Assembly (NCBI RefSeq): GCF_947254915.1 | Contig: NZ_CAMYEZ010000068.1 | Coordinates: 1-11,243 of the forward strand | Length of the DNA: 11,243 nt | Reading direction: 5' to 3' | DNA from: an uncultured Porphyromonas sp. | GTDB lineage: Bacteria > Bacteroidota > Bacteroidia > Bacteroidales > Porphyromonadaceae | In this document: positions 1-7,463 of the stretch, piece after piece | Numbering within the stretch: position 1 is the first letter of the stretch | How the letters are laid out: each line of letters begins with the position of its first letter | Program-made: the position numbers and the translations under genes | The notes under the pieces: generated by a model | Told to the model about the DNA's origin: nothing | The model's input: the letters and a program-made list of their open reading frames with translations, nothing else | Database searches by the model: none

Positions 1-19
1 ACCGTCAAACACCCCCTCC

Positions 20-38
20 GTGCGCTTCCACAGCGCAC
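20..38. repeat. Intergenic hairpin repeat, copy 1
   Basis: A perfect 7-bp stem, GTGCGCT and AGCGCAC, encloses the loop TCCAC and is followed by TTCCGC. The same stem with loop CCCAC and the same TTCCGC tail occurs at 6497-6515. In both copies a C-rich run (CACCCCC) lies just upstream and a TAnnTTTG promoter box starts 62 to 63 bases downstream. This looks like a dispersed promoter-upstream element; its function is unknown. Confidence 0.7.
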
Positions 39-100
39 TTCCGCACGATCTCCTCTTGTGTTTCACTTGATACTGAAATGTGCGTTGACATGTTTTTTCT

Positions 101-108
101 TATCTTTG
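101..108 (+). promoter_or_regulatory. Bacteroidota -7 promoter box for the LRR operon
   Basis: TATCTTTG fits the Bacteroidota -7 consensus TAnnTTTG and lies 44 bases upstream of the first LRR gene start. A TTG that could serve as the -33 element occurs at 85-87, but the 13-base gap is shorter than the usual 19 to 21, so the upstream half is weak. The leader between box and gene is A/T-rich without a clear Shine-Dalgarno, which is normal for this phylum. Confidence 0.55.
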
Positions 109-152
109 CCAATGTCAGAATAAACATTAAATAATCAAGACTTCTATTTTGA

Positions 153-3026
153 ATGCTTATGGATCGAAAGGCTAATATACTGTACAATGCGACTCATCTT
201 CTTTCGTCGTGCGTTGGAATGCTGGTAGCGTGTCTGCTCTTTTTGAGTCCTATGGGTGCTCTCTCTGCGCAGCAGACTAGTGTGATGAGCCCTCATCGGA
301 TTGAATTAACGACAAACAAATCCGATGCTGTGACAGTTAAGCTAGCCACGACCCAAGAGGGATCCCAGATTACCCTACAGCGAGGCTCGTGGACTCAATC
401 AGAAATTGTGGGGACAAAAGCCAAAGAGCTGCTCATTGAGGGCTCAGGATCCAAGATAGAGATCATCGGATCTGTCAGTACACTAACCTGCACTGCTGGA
501 GGCATTACGAGTTGTGTAGCTAATCAGGAGCAAGAGACCCATCCGCTAAAGAAACTCATTCTCTCTCAAAACGAGATAACCTCCTTTAGCATAGCTTCAT
601 TCCCAGAGTTAAGTGCTCTATCTCTCCAGGCATGTGGACTGGAGCGTATAGACCTCTCTGTAGGCTCTCGGCTCACAAATATCAATCTTAATGACAACAA
701 GCTCCAAGAGCTAGACCTCTCTGGGTGTCCGCTACTGACACGAGTACAATTTGCAAACAATGGGCTCGACGCTTGTGCCCTAGATAAGATTTACGCGACC
801 TTGCCTACACTGCATACCCCAGCGAGTAAGGTAAATCTAATTAACGCAAAGAGCAATGATACTAATGAAGCTAAGACGAGCAATACTGAGATAGCCGTCG
901 GTAAGAACTGGCGACCACAAACCCCAGGCGATGGCTCTGGTTGCTTGCCCCCTCAGATTACGCTTGAGACTCGACAACGGACTGAGCAGATATACTATTT
1001 GCGTTCAGCGGAGAGTGGTCCCGTCTCCTTTGATATAGACTGGGGGGATGGGCATTTGCAGCACTATGAGATGATGCAAGAGACGTCAGGAGCTAGGCTA
1101 GAGGTGAAAGGTACTCCTCTCGGAGATAAGCTGACATTCTTCGGAGACTGGATCCACTTTGAGGCAAATGGAGCTGGCATTACTGCTATCAATACTTCTT
1201 ATGCTCCTAATCTTATAGCTCTCTACCTACGTCGTAATGATCTTACTGAGCTGGACCTATCTAACAACCAAAAACTGCTCAAGCTCTACCTGCGAGGCAA
1301 CCAACTATCTTCAATTAATTTGGAGTCAACGCCTCTACTAGAGGAACTCTACATACGAGAGAATAATCTTAAGAGTATAGACCTGTCTAGCGTTCCCGCC
1401 CTGCGAGAGCTAGCTCTATCTCACAATCCCCTAAAAGCTCCGATAGACTTAAGTCATACACCAAGGCTTGTCAAGCTATACCTTGGAGGGTTAGGACTAA
1501 ATCAGATAGACCTCTCTAGTTGCCCAGAGCTATACCAATTTGAGGCTGAGAGAAATCACTTAGAGAGTATTGACATAAGCCACTGCCGTAAGATTGGTAT
1601 CATAAAGATTGCGCACAATAACTTTAACGCCTCTTCGCTGACGGAACTTTATCAGAGCCTTCCGAAGCCAGACAGAAAAGTAGACTGGATTAATCTGACC
1701 ATCGAGGAAAATCCTGGAGCTACTACCAGCTACACAGATATCGCTATAGCTCATGGGTGGCGAGTAGATGTAGTGGGAGATGGGTCTGGAGCTCTTGCAC
1801 TGCCACCACATCTCCTATTGGAGACCAAGAGGGGCTATTATGACAAAATCAACCTTAAGGCGCAAAGCCGACAGCCGCTACAGGTGTGGGGCGCTACACT
1901 TACGGAAAGTGAAGAGTATCAGCTATACGCATCCAAGATCTTAATCGTTGGAGAGATAGAGGAGCTGAACGTGGCAAAGTCCGACCTTGTCAAGCTTACT
2001 ACGCAACACGCTCCAAGTCTAGAGAAGTTAGACTGCTCCGAAAATCATCTTGAGTCACTAGATGTAAGTTCATTTAAAGCTCTCAAGACCTTGCTCTGCT
2101 TTAGAAACAAGTTGACTCACTTGACGCTTACGGGCTGTCGTAATCTAGAGTGGCTAAGCTGTACGGACAACGTACTTACAGAACTAGACCTGTCAGGACT
2201 GTCACGTCTCAAGATCCTCTTTTGTACCTTTAATAAGCTTACTAGCTTATCTACTGAGGGACTCACAGGGCTTACGCTGCTAGACTGTGGCGCTAATCGC
2301 ATCAAAAGCTTAGATCTCTCCAAGGCGCCAGCTATACGCGAGCTGGACTGCTCAAACAATAAGGTCCTTGACGACCTGTCTCTCCAGGGGTGTCAATCCT
2401 TAGCATCTTTAGATTGTAGTGGTAATGCACTAACTCATCTCTCCTTAGAAGGCCTGACTAGACTAGAGCAACTGAAATGCTACAGAAATAGACTTACCGA
2501 ACTAGACTTCTCATCCTCCTCCCGACTAAAGGCAGTCGTACTGGACTGCAATCAGATCGGAGAATATGCAATGGACAGATTGCTTCAGACGTTGCCTCAA
2601 AGGAGTGCTACTCAGCGTCCAGCAGCAGAGATACGTGTCTTAGATCTTAAAAATCCATCTGAAGCGAATGTATGTTTGCAAAGCTCTGTCGGGAAAGCTC
2701 AAAAGAAGAACTGGCTCGTTATGGCTTTTAATGGAGAGCGAGACATCCCCTATGAGGGTACGCCATCGGGGATCGTAACACTTCCCTCAAAGGGTGTGGA
2801 GAGCCCACTCTTTTATCCTACGATTACTGATGGTATAGTCCGTCTATCCGATAGCGCTCAGCAAATGATGGCTTTAAGTCCTCTCGACATATACAACCTA
2901 TGTGGAGAGCATATCTTACGAATTGCCTCCACCAGTAGATGTCAAGAGATAGACCTCTCCACCCTTCCTTATGGAGCATATCTCCTAGCTCTAGGGGGCT
3001 ACACGGCAATAATCACACTACACTAA
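153..3026 (+). CDS. Exported triple-module leucine-rich-repeat protein (internalin-J-like), probable T9SS cargo
   Basis: Residues 1-39 form a signal peptide with a basic start, a hydrophobic core VGMLVACLLFL and likely cleavage after LSA. Three modules follow. Module 1 has a beta-rich entry (about 48-120), LRRs (about 132-203) and a cap ending NWRPQTPGDGSG (to 263). Module 2 has an entry with a PKD-like WGDG at 297-300, LRRs (about 343-488) and a cap ending GWRVDVVGDGSG (to 546). Module 3 has LRRs (about 601-800) of the 21-residue cysteine-ladder type, with LDCSENH, LSCTDNV, LDCGANR and LDCSGNA in register, and a cap ending IPYEG (to 869). The last 70 residues (DIYNLCGEH, LPYGAYLLAL) resemble a type IX secretion sorting domain. 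Family knowledge suggests a surface or secreted binding protein; the ligand is not visible. An in-frame ATG at 159 is an alternative start. It is probably co-transcribed with the next gene, 18 bases downstream. Confidence 0.9.
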   Translation: MLMDRKANILYNATHLLSSCVGMLVACLLFLSPMGALSAQQTSVMSPHRIELTTNKSDAVTVKLATTQEGSQITLQRGSWTQSEIVGTKAKELLIEGSGSKIEIIGSVSTLTCTAGGITSCVANQEQETHPLKKLILSQNEITSFSIASFPELSALSLQACGLERIDLSVGSRLTNINLNDNKLQELDLSGCPLLTRVQFANNGLDACALDKIYATLPTLHTPASKVNLINAKSNDTNEAKTSNTEIAVGKNWRPQTPGDGSGCLPPQITLETRQRTEQIYYLRSAESGPVSFDIDWGDGHLQHYEMMQETSGARLEVKGTPLGDKLTFFGDWIHFEANGAGITAINTSYAPNLIALYLRRNDLTELDLSNNQKLLKLYLRGNQLSSINLESTPLLEELYIRENNLKSIDLSSVPALRELALSHNPLKAPIDLSHTPRLVKLYLGGLGLNQIDLSSCPELYQFEAERNHLESIDISHCRKIGIIKIAHNNFNASSLTELYQSLPKPDRKVDWINLTIEENPGATTSYTDIAIAHGWRVDVVGDGSGALALPPHLLLETKRGYYDKINLKAQSRQPLQVWGATLTESEEYQLYASKILIVGEIEELNVAKSDLVKLTTQHAPSLEKLDCSENHLESLDVSSFKALKTLLCFRNKLTHLTLTGCRNLEWLSCTDNVLTELDLSGLSRLKILFCTFNKLTSLSTEGLTGLTLLDCGANRIKSLDLSKAPAIRELDCSNNKVLDDLSLQGCQSLASLDCSGNALTHLSLEGLTRLEQLKCYRNRLTELDFSSSSRLKAVVLDCNQIGEYAMDRLLQTLPQRSATQRPAAEIRVLDLKNPSEANVCLQSSVGKAQKKNWLVMAFNGERDIPYEGTPSGIVTLPSKGVESPLFYPTITDGIVRLSDSAQQMMALSPLDIYNLCGEHILRIASTSRCQEIDLSTLPYGAYLLALGGYTAIITLH

Positions 3027-3044
3027 TCATAATTCCGTAAAGCT

Positions 3045-5981
3045 ATGCAACATCTTCAACATTGTACCGTACACAAAGGAATTCTCGCATCCCCTCTCTC
3101 AGGAGCGATCTATCTCTTTCTAGCCCTCATCGTAGGGCTCGCCCTAACACCTCAACGACTCTTGTCGCAGACCACACAGGAGTCTGGAGAAAAGGGGTCT
3201 ATCACTCTTATTACAACTAAAGCTATCGGTGAAACCATACTTCTTGCGATTGATGGGGAGGGAGATATAACGATTGAGGGTGTAAAAGAGTCTCCACAGA
3301 TGGGACAATTTCCCTCTAGACGCTACACACTTACTCAACAGACGGTTACTATACGTGGTGATGTAACATTCCTTCGTGCTAACTCTGTAAAGCTGACCAG
3401 TGTGACACTGAGTAAATGCGACAAGCTGACTGAGCTGTATTGCCTTGGCAACGAGCTTACAGTTCTTGATTTGACAGACTGTCCCAACCTTCAAACTTTA
3501 TGGTGTAATAACAACAGACTGACATCTCTAGACGTGTCAAAGTCTCCTAAGCTAGAGGGCTTATGGTGCTACAATAACCTTATTACAGACTTGAATCTGT
3601 CCAACAGCTATAACTTGAGTATGCTACAGTGCTATTGGAATAGACTAGAGACGCTAGACCTTAGTAAGTGTACTAAGCTACAGCATCTAGAGTGTCACCA
3701 TAATAAGTTGTCAACACTAAACCTATCCTCATGCTCTGAGCTAGAGAATATCTTATGTGACAACAATGAGCTTACCTCACTAACCCTTCTCGCTGATAAT
3801 CCTAAACTCAAGGTTATGACTTGCCATGACAACAAGTTACAGAAGCTTGTAATAGGTCATGCCCCAGCTCTAGAGGGAATCTATTGTTACAACAACCAGA
3901 TTACAGAGATAGGCTTTCACGATACTCCTCTCCTGATGACGGTTATCTTCCATAATAATCAAATCAAGGGAGAAAAGATGACACAACTCGTCCAGAGTCT
4001 CCCTGATAGAACGAATGAATACTTCCCTGGCACCTTCATAGTTCACGCTACTCCAGAGACTCGCCCTCGGGAGGGAAATGTTTGCTTCAAAAGTGATGTC
4101 GCTTTGGCTCATCCGAAGAACTGGAAGGCTTACTACTATGGTGAAGGGTATGACTATATACCTTATGAGGGAGAAGATAATATATCTCCTATCCCTACGA
4201 TTACGATGACCACGACTGCTAATGTGGGGGACAATATTATGCTCTCAATAAATGCAGAGGGGGAGCCAGAGGTAGAAGGTGCTGAGTTGAAGTTTGGCGG
4301 TATGGCCATTGTCAAGGCTCCTCAGATTACTATCCGTGGTCATGTTACGGGGCTCGACTGTTCGGATGCTCAGCTGACGGAGCTCAATGTATCTCAGATG
4401 CCTACACTCACTAAGCTGTGGTGTAACAACAACGCTCTGACAGCGCTTGACACGCACGCCCTAGCTGACCTAGAGATCCTTCAATGTACCAAGAACCAAC
4501 TTACCGAACTAGATGTAACAGCTAATAAAAAGCTTCTTGAGCTAGACTGTAGTGAGAATAAAATAACCCAAATAGATCTTTCCTCGTGCGAAAAGTTGAC
4601 GCTCTTCCTAGCATATCACAATGCGATAGGACAGATAGACCTCAGTCACAATGCAGAGCTCATCGGTATAGACCTGTCTGAGAATCAACTCTCGGCTCTC
4701 TCTGTTGCAACCAATCCTAAGCTAGAGACTATCTATTGTAATAGCAATGCAATCAAAGATCAAGCTATGAAGCAGTTTGTCTCCTCTCTACCAGACCGAA
4801 CGGATCGGGAGAAGATGTGCAATCTCTTCGTCATAGACACCAAAAAACCCAAGGAGCAAAATGTGATCTTTAAGAAGCAGGTGCAAGAAGCTCTTAGTAA
4901 GCATTGGAAAGTTCTCAATTACTCTGCCGGAGATGAGGATGAGGCTGGCATCCCCTATGATGGCACGGAAGAGCCTGCGAGTCACCCTGAGAGCATCGTC
5001 TTAAAGACGGCAAAAGAGGACCTTTCTCTAACCATCGGTGCTTCCTCTGGGCAGGTGTACGTCAACTGGGGAGATGGAGTGTGGTCTCAAGCTACCGTCT
5101 CTGAATATGGTACGAGCGTCAAGGGAACACGTCGGGGTGAGCGAGTCGTCATATCGGGCGCAGACATCACTCGATTTAAGTGTCCTAACAACGACATCAC
5201 CGAGCTCCTCCTCAACGAAGTGCCAGAGTTGCAAATCTTGCACTGTTACTCTAATGAGTTGAGTCGTATCGACCTCTCGAAGACTCCCCAGCTCAAGGAG
5301 CTTTACCTGCAGGACAATAAACTAAAGCAAATAAATCTCACTGCACTCACACATTTGAGTGACTTAAACGCCTCAAACAATGAGTTGTCAACGATCTCCT
5401 TGGAGGGAAATAAGGAGCTTGTATCACTCTCTCTCCTAGGGAATAAATTATCGTCCGTAGATCTTTCCTCCTGCCCTAAGCTTGAGGATGTGTCGCTTGG
5501 ATACAATCAGCTCTCGGCACTTGATGTACGGAGTAATCCCAAGCTCTACTGGATTATTATCTACAAAAACAACTTCTCGCAGGAGGCTGTGAAATCTCTC
5601 TTTGAGAGCTTGCCCACAAGACCCGACAAGGATGGAACGATTAAGATTTTAGAGTCTAGAGATGACGAGATCCCCGAGGGCAATAAGTTTAACTCAGCAG
5701 ACATTATTATTGCGATACAAAAAGGGTGGCGTGTGATGGATGGCACAGGAGAAATTCCTAGCGGACTCTCAACACTCTCTAGAGAGGGCGAAGCCGTACA
5801 GCTCTACAAGAGCGAGTCGGGTCTGACCGTTATGGCCCCATTCCCATGTCTTATATACTCCATCGAGGGTGTATGTCTAGGTCAGACGAAAGTCCCAGAG
5901 GATCAACTCACGAGGGATGAGTACCCATCTGTACTCCTCTTGAAGACTCCTCAGGGGGCAGTGCACAAGCTCCTGCTTTAA
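3045..5981 (+). CDS. Exported triple-module leucine-rich-repeat protein, paralogue of the upstream gene
   Basis: Residues 1-41 are a signal peptide (core AIYLFLALIVGLAL, likely cut before QTTQ). Three entry-LRR-cap modules follow. Module 1 has an entry (about 52-110), cysteine-ladder LRRs (about 127-303, for example LWCNNNRL, LECHHNKL, IYCYNNQI) and a cap to IPYEG (376). Module 2 has an entry from ITMTTT (386), LRRs (about 435-568) and a cap to IPYDG (640). Module 3 has an entry with WGDG at 675-678, LRRs (about 708-840) largely without the ladder cysteine, and a cap to IPSG (907). The C-terminal 60 residues have a sorting-domain outline (LIYSIEGVCL), but the usual GxYxL step reads YPSVLLLKT, so secretion through T9SS is less certain than for the neighbour. 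The order of parts matches the upstream gene, indicating duplication. It is the last gene before the terminator at 6005-6038. A binding role is inferred from LRR families; the partner is unknown. Confidence 0.9.
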   Translation: MQHLQHCTVHKGILASPLSGAIYLFLALIVGLALTPQRLLSQTTQESGEKGSITLITTKAIGETILLAIDGEGDITIEGVKESPQMGQFPSRRYTLTQQTVTIRGDVTFLRANSVKLTSVTLSKCDKLTELYCLGNELTVLDLTDCPNLQTLWCNNNRLTSLDVSKSPKLEGLWCYNNLITDLNLSNSYNLSMLQCYWNRLETLDLSKCTKLQHLECHHNKLSTLNLSSCSELENILCDNNELTSLTLLADNPKLKVMTCHDNKLQKLVIGHAPALEGIYCYNNQITEIGFHDTPLLMTVIFHNNQIKGEKMTQLVQSLPDRTNEYFPGTFIVHATPETRPREGNVCFKSDVALAHPKNWKAYYYGEGYDYIPYEGEDNISPIPTITMTTTANVGDNIMLSINAEGEPEVEGAELKFGGMAIVKAPQITIRGHVTGLDCSDAQLTELNVSQMPTLTKLWCNNNALTALDTHALADLEILQCTKNQLTELDVTANKKLLELDCSENKITQIDLSSCEKLTLFLAYHNAIGQIDLSHNAELIGIDLSENQLSALSVATNPKLETIYCNSNAIKDQAMKQFVSSLPDRTDREKMCNLFVIDTKKPKEQNVIFKKQVQEALSKHWKVLNYSAGDEDEAGIPYDGTEEPASHPESIVLKTAKEDLSLTIGASSGQVYVNWGDGVWSQATVSEYGTSVKGTRRGERVVISGADITRFKCPNNDITELLLNEVPELQILHCYSNELSRIDLSKTPQLKELYLQDNKLKQINLTALTHLSDLNASNNELSTISLEGNKELVSLSLLGNKLSSVDLSSCPKLEDVSLGYNQLSALDVRSNPKLYWIIIYKNNFSQEAVKSLFESLPTRPDKDGTIKILESRDDEIPEGNKFNSADIIIAIQKGWRVMDGTGEIPSGLSTLSREGEAVQLYKSESGLTVMAPFPCLIYSIEGVCLGQTKVPEDQLTRDEYPSVLLLKTPQGAVHKLLL

Positions 5982-6004
5982 CAGTCTATTATGAGATAAG
6001 TACT

Positions 6005-6038
6005 AGAGCGACCTTCCCTTGATAGGAGAGGTCGCTCT
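6005..6038 (+). terminator. Intrinsic terminator of the LRR operon
   Basis: A 10-bp perfect stem, AGAGCGACCT with AGGTCGCTCT, encloses a 14-base loop that can pair further (CC with GG). A T-rich tail TTATATTATT follows. It begins 24 bases after the stop of the second LRR gene. Confidence 0.8.
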
Positions 6039-6040
6039 TA

Positions 6041-6318
6041 TATTATTGTCAGGTAAACCTGCTACACTCGCTGATCTTGCTCAACGTTGGCTTTGACCCC
6101 TCCATTGACGCTCTGCAGGCTAAGAAGATCGTTCGTGCACTGACGAATAGGTTTGAGCATCGCCACTCCAAGACGCTCTTCAGTGAACGGCTCAATGGGT
6201 TGACCGAATATGAACAGGTTAAGGCAGACGAGTGGGGGGGGGATGTACGGACTCATACATCTCCGCTAAGTCCGATATCTCCTGGGGGATTTTCCCAATA
6301 GCTCACGAGGAAACGAAA
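6041..6318. other. Intergenic stretch without a supported gene
   Basis: From about 6041 to 6240 both strands stay open for roughly 65 codons. The plus frame (VGFDPSIDALQAKKIVRAL at its most gene-like) has only a TTG start, no promoter box and no ribosome binding region, and I do not recognise either translation. It lies directly behind a strong terminator. A G9-like homopolymer run sits near 6235-6242. It may be decayed coding sequence; I see nothing firmer. Confidence 0.35.
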
Positions 6319-6421
6319 ATTCTCCACGGAGGGGCGAAATAAAACTTCGGAAGAATGAAATGAAACTTCGGAAGAGTGAAATCATAAGTCCGAAGAATCT
6401 TTCCGTATCTCCGTGGGGAAT
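6319..6421. repeat. Three 21-base tandem repeats framed by an inverted repeat
   Basis: Three adjacent 21-base units occupy 6334-6354, 6355-6375 and 6376-6396, sharing a core GAAAT followed by AAACTTCGGAAGA or a diverged form (AAGTCCGAAGA in the third). They are framed by ATTCTCCACGGAG (6319-6331) and its near reverse complement CTCCGTGGGGAAT (6409-6421), 12 of 13 bases pairing. A further 7-bp inverted repeat GAGGAAT / ATTCCTC follows at 6436-6456. This could be a small non-autonomous element remnant or a dispersed intergenic repeat. Confidence 0.6.
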
Positions 6422-6496
6422 GAAAAGTTTCTACCGAGGAATATCCCGAATTCCTCCGTTCGTGCCCGTACGATCCACCCATCACACACCCCCGTC

Positions 6497-6515
6497 GTGC
6501 GCTCCCACAGCGCAC
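6497..6515. repeat. Intergenic hairpin repeat, copy 2
   Basis: GTGCGCT and AGCGCAC form a 7-bp stem around the loop CCCAC, followed by TTCCGC. It repeats the element at 20-38 with one loop change and a similar C-rich lead-in (CACACCCCCG). The TACCTTTG box starts 63 bases downstream, compared with 62 at copy 1. Confidence 0.7.
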
Positions 6516-6578
6516 TTCCGCCTAATCTTCCCCAAATCTCCGAGACCTCTCTGTTTTCATTGATGTGCTTTCAGTTTG

Positions 6579-6586
6579 TACCTTTG
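6579..6586 (+). promoter_or_regulatory. Bacteroidota -7 promoter box, target unclear
   Basis: TACCTTTG matches TAnnTTTG in the context AGTTTGTACCTTTGCGTCA, closely like the box at 9460-9467. A TTG at 6560-6562 sits 16 bases upstream, slightly short for a -33 element. It points toward the doubtful frame at 6657 and an odd palindrome CGACATTGTCG at 6616-6626. It may drive a small gene or a non-coding transcript, or be a leftover of the duplicated hairpin-promoter module. Confidence 0.45.
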
Positions 6587-6656
6587 CGTCAGCTCGCAAG
6601 AGTTAGGCGAGAGACCGACATTGTCGCTTGAACACCACTATTCAGCCCCTTGGACT

Positions 6657-6818
6657 ATGTTCTTTGGGACTGTCTCATTACTTGTGTTTTATCAGATGAC
6701 GATAGTATCTGATGCTGTAGTAGAAGCTCCCTCTTGCGTGAGGTGTGGATACGAAAAAGCCCCCACGAGCGGTTCACGCTGTGAGGGCTTGCAGTCGGCT
6801 TGCGACTCGTCAAAGTAA
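6657..6818 (+). CDS. Doubtful small hypothetical protein (53 aa)
   Basis: An ATG-initiated frame 70 bases after the TACCTTTG box encodes a hydrophobic N terminus (MFFGTVSLLVFY) followed by a CVRC pair at residues 27-30 and further cysteines at 42 and 49. The pattern could suit a tiny membrane-linked or metal-binding protein, but I do not recognise it. Its 3' half is the sequence of the minus-strand terminator at 6754-6790, which argues against a real gene. No clear ribosome binding region is seen. Confidence 0.25.
   Translation: MFFGTVSLLVFYQMTIVSDAVVEAPSCVRCGYEKAPTSGSRCEGLQSACDSSK
6754..6790 (-). terminator. Intrinsic terminator of the higBA operon
   Basis: Read on the minus strand, AAGCCCTCACAGCG pairs with CGCTCGTGGGGGCTT (one mismatch and one bulge) around the short loop TGAAC, and the stem runs straight into TTTTT then CG. 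It lies 48 bases after the higA stop and probably ends the whole minus-strand transcript. Confidence 0.8.
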
Positions 6819-6837
6819 AGCAAGCACTCGCTTCATC

Positions 6838-7146
6838 CTATGCTCCTAGTGGCTTGACTATCTCTACTCTCAGTCCTAGGGCTGAGATGATGCGGTAGAA
6901 GAGACCTACGCTAGGCTCCACAGAGCCAGTCTCTAGCTTAGATATATACGACTTAGAGGTTCCGACACGCTCTGCTAGCTCAGCCTGCGTTAGTCCCACC
7001 TCCTTTCTAGCCTCTAGGAGTATCTGAGATGCGTAGAATGCTCGTGCCTCCTCCTCAAAGGCTTTGCGACTGTCCGTACCTTCAGCCCCATAACGGCTGT
7101 CAAGGATGGTGTCATAGTCCTCGATCTTGTGATTGTTTGTCTGCAT
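6838..7146 (-). CDS. higA: HigA-family antitoxin, XRE-type helix-turn-helix
   Basis: This 102-residue protein has an acidic, probably toxin-wrapping N-terminal part (residues 1-45) and a classical XRE/Cro-CI helix-turn-helix at about 52-95. Key stretches are LTQAELAERVGTSKSYISKL and then EPSVGLFYRIISALG. In this family the antitoxin binds and blocks the HigB nuclease and represses its own operon. Its start overlaps the toxin gene end by 35 bases, so the two are translationally linked in the toxin-first order typical of hig loci. A terminator follows 48 bases downstream. No operator could be identified with confidence; the toxin promoter region contains AT-rich TATATATAG between the boxes, a plausible but unproved site. 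Confidence 0.88.
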   Translation of the reverse strand: MQTNNHKIEDYDTILDSRYGAEGTDSRKAFEEEARAFYASQILLEARKEVGLTQAELAERVGTSKSYISKLETGSVEPSVGLFYRIISALGLRVEIVKPLGA

Positions 7147-7459
7147 AGTACATCTCTTTAATCTTTAGTGCCTTGTCTATCTCCTTGCGAGGGGTCTTCT
7201 GCGTCTTCTTCTGAAAGCCATTGAGCAGTATTACGACATCTCCCTCGTCAAAGATGAAGAACAGTCGATATATATTCCCCTTGACGCTGATCCTAAGCTC
7301 AAAAAGCCCATCTCTTATGAGCTTGACAAATCTACTAGACAGTCGCTCTTCGCTCTTGAGGAGCTGTAGCAGGTAGTCTATCTTACGCAGTACCTCCTTG
7401 TCTAGCGTCTTAGCAAAAGCTTGGAAGTAGCCTCCATAGGTCTTAATCCGTCTGTTCAT
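7112..7459 (-). CDS. higB: HigB/RelE-like toxin, phage Gp49-like family
   Basis: This 115-residue basic protein carries the hallmarks of the phage-derived Gp49-like/HigB family of RelE-fold mRNA interferases: DGLFELRI (50-57), YRLFFIF (64-70) and NGFQKKTQKTP (80-90), then a lysine-rich C-terminal helix. Known members cleave mRNA on the ribosome when free of antitoxin. The start is set at the ATG at 7459 and not at the in-frame ATG at 7474, because that upstream ATG overlaps the TACCTTTG promoter box and would have no leader upstream of it. The chosen ATG lies only 4 bases after the box, so the mRNA is probably leaderless. The antitoxin gene overlaps the 3' end. Its role in the prophage may be maintenance or phage exclusion (inference). 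Confidence 0.88.
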   Translation of the reverse strand: MNRRIKTYGGYFQAFAKTLDKEVLRKIDYLLQLLKSEERLSSRFVKLIRDGLFELRISVKGNIYRLFFIFDEGDVVILLNGFQKKTQKTPRKEIDKALKIKEMYYADKQSQDRGL

Positions 7460-7463
7460 ACGG

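Noticed and set aside
153..3026. BspA-type LRR protein
   Set aside because: The repeats have the L--L-C--N-L--LDLS pattern of internalin-J-like LRRs, not the IP--V--IG--AF pattern of BspA-type repeats.
3144..5746. Open frames opposite to the LRR genes
   Set aside because: These are antisense shadows; the regular LRR pattern lies on the plus strand.
6334..6396. CRISPR array
   Set aside because: The 21-base units are directly adjacent with no spacers.
6576..6656. Longer version of the 53-codon frame starting at 6576
   Set aside because: Its ATG-like start overlaps the TACCTTTG box at 6579-6586, so it cannot be on the transcript.
6700..6840. tRNA gene or attachment site at the prophage edge
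   Set aside because: No cloverleaf or CCA-type end and no direct repeat pair could be seen; the hairpin there is an intrinsic terminator.
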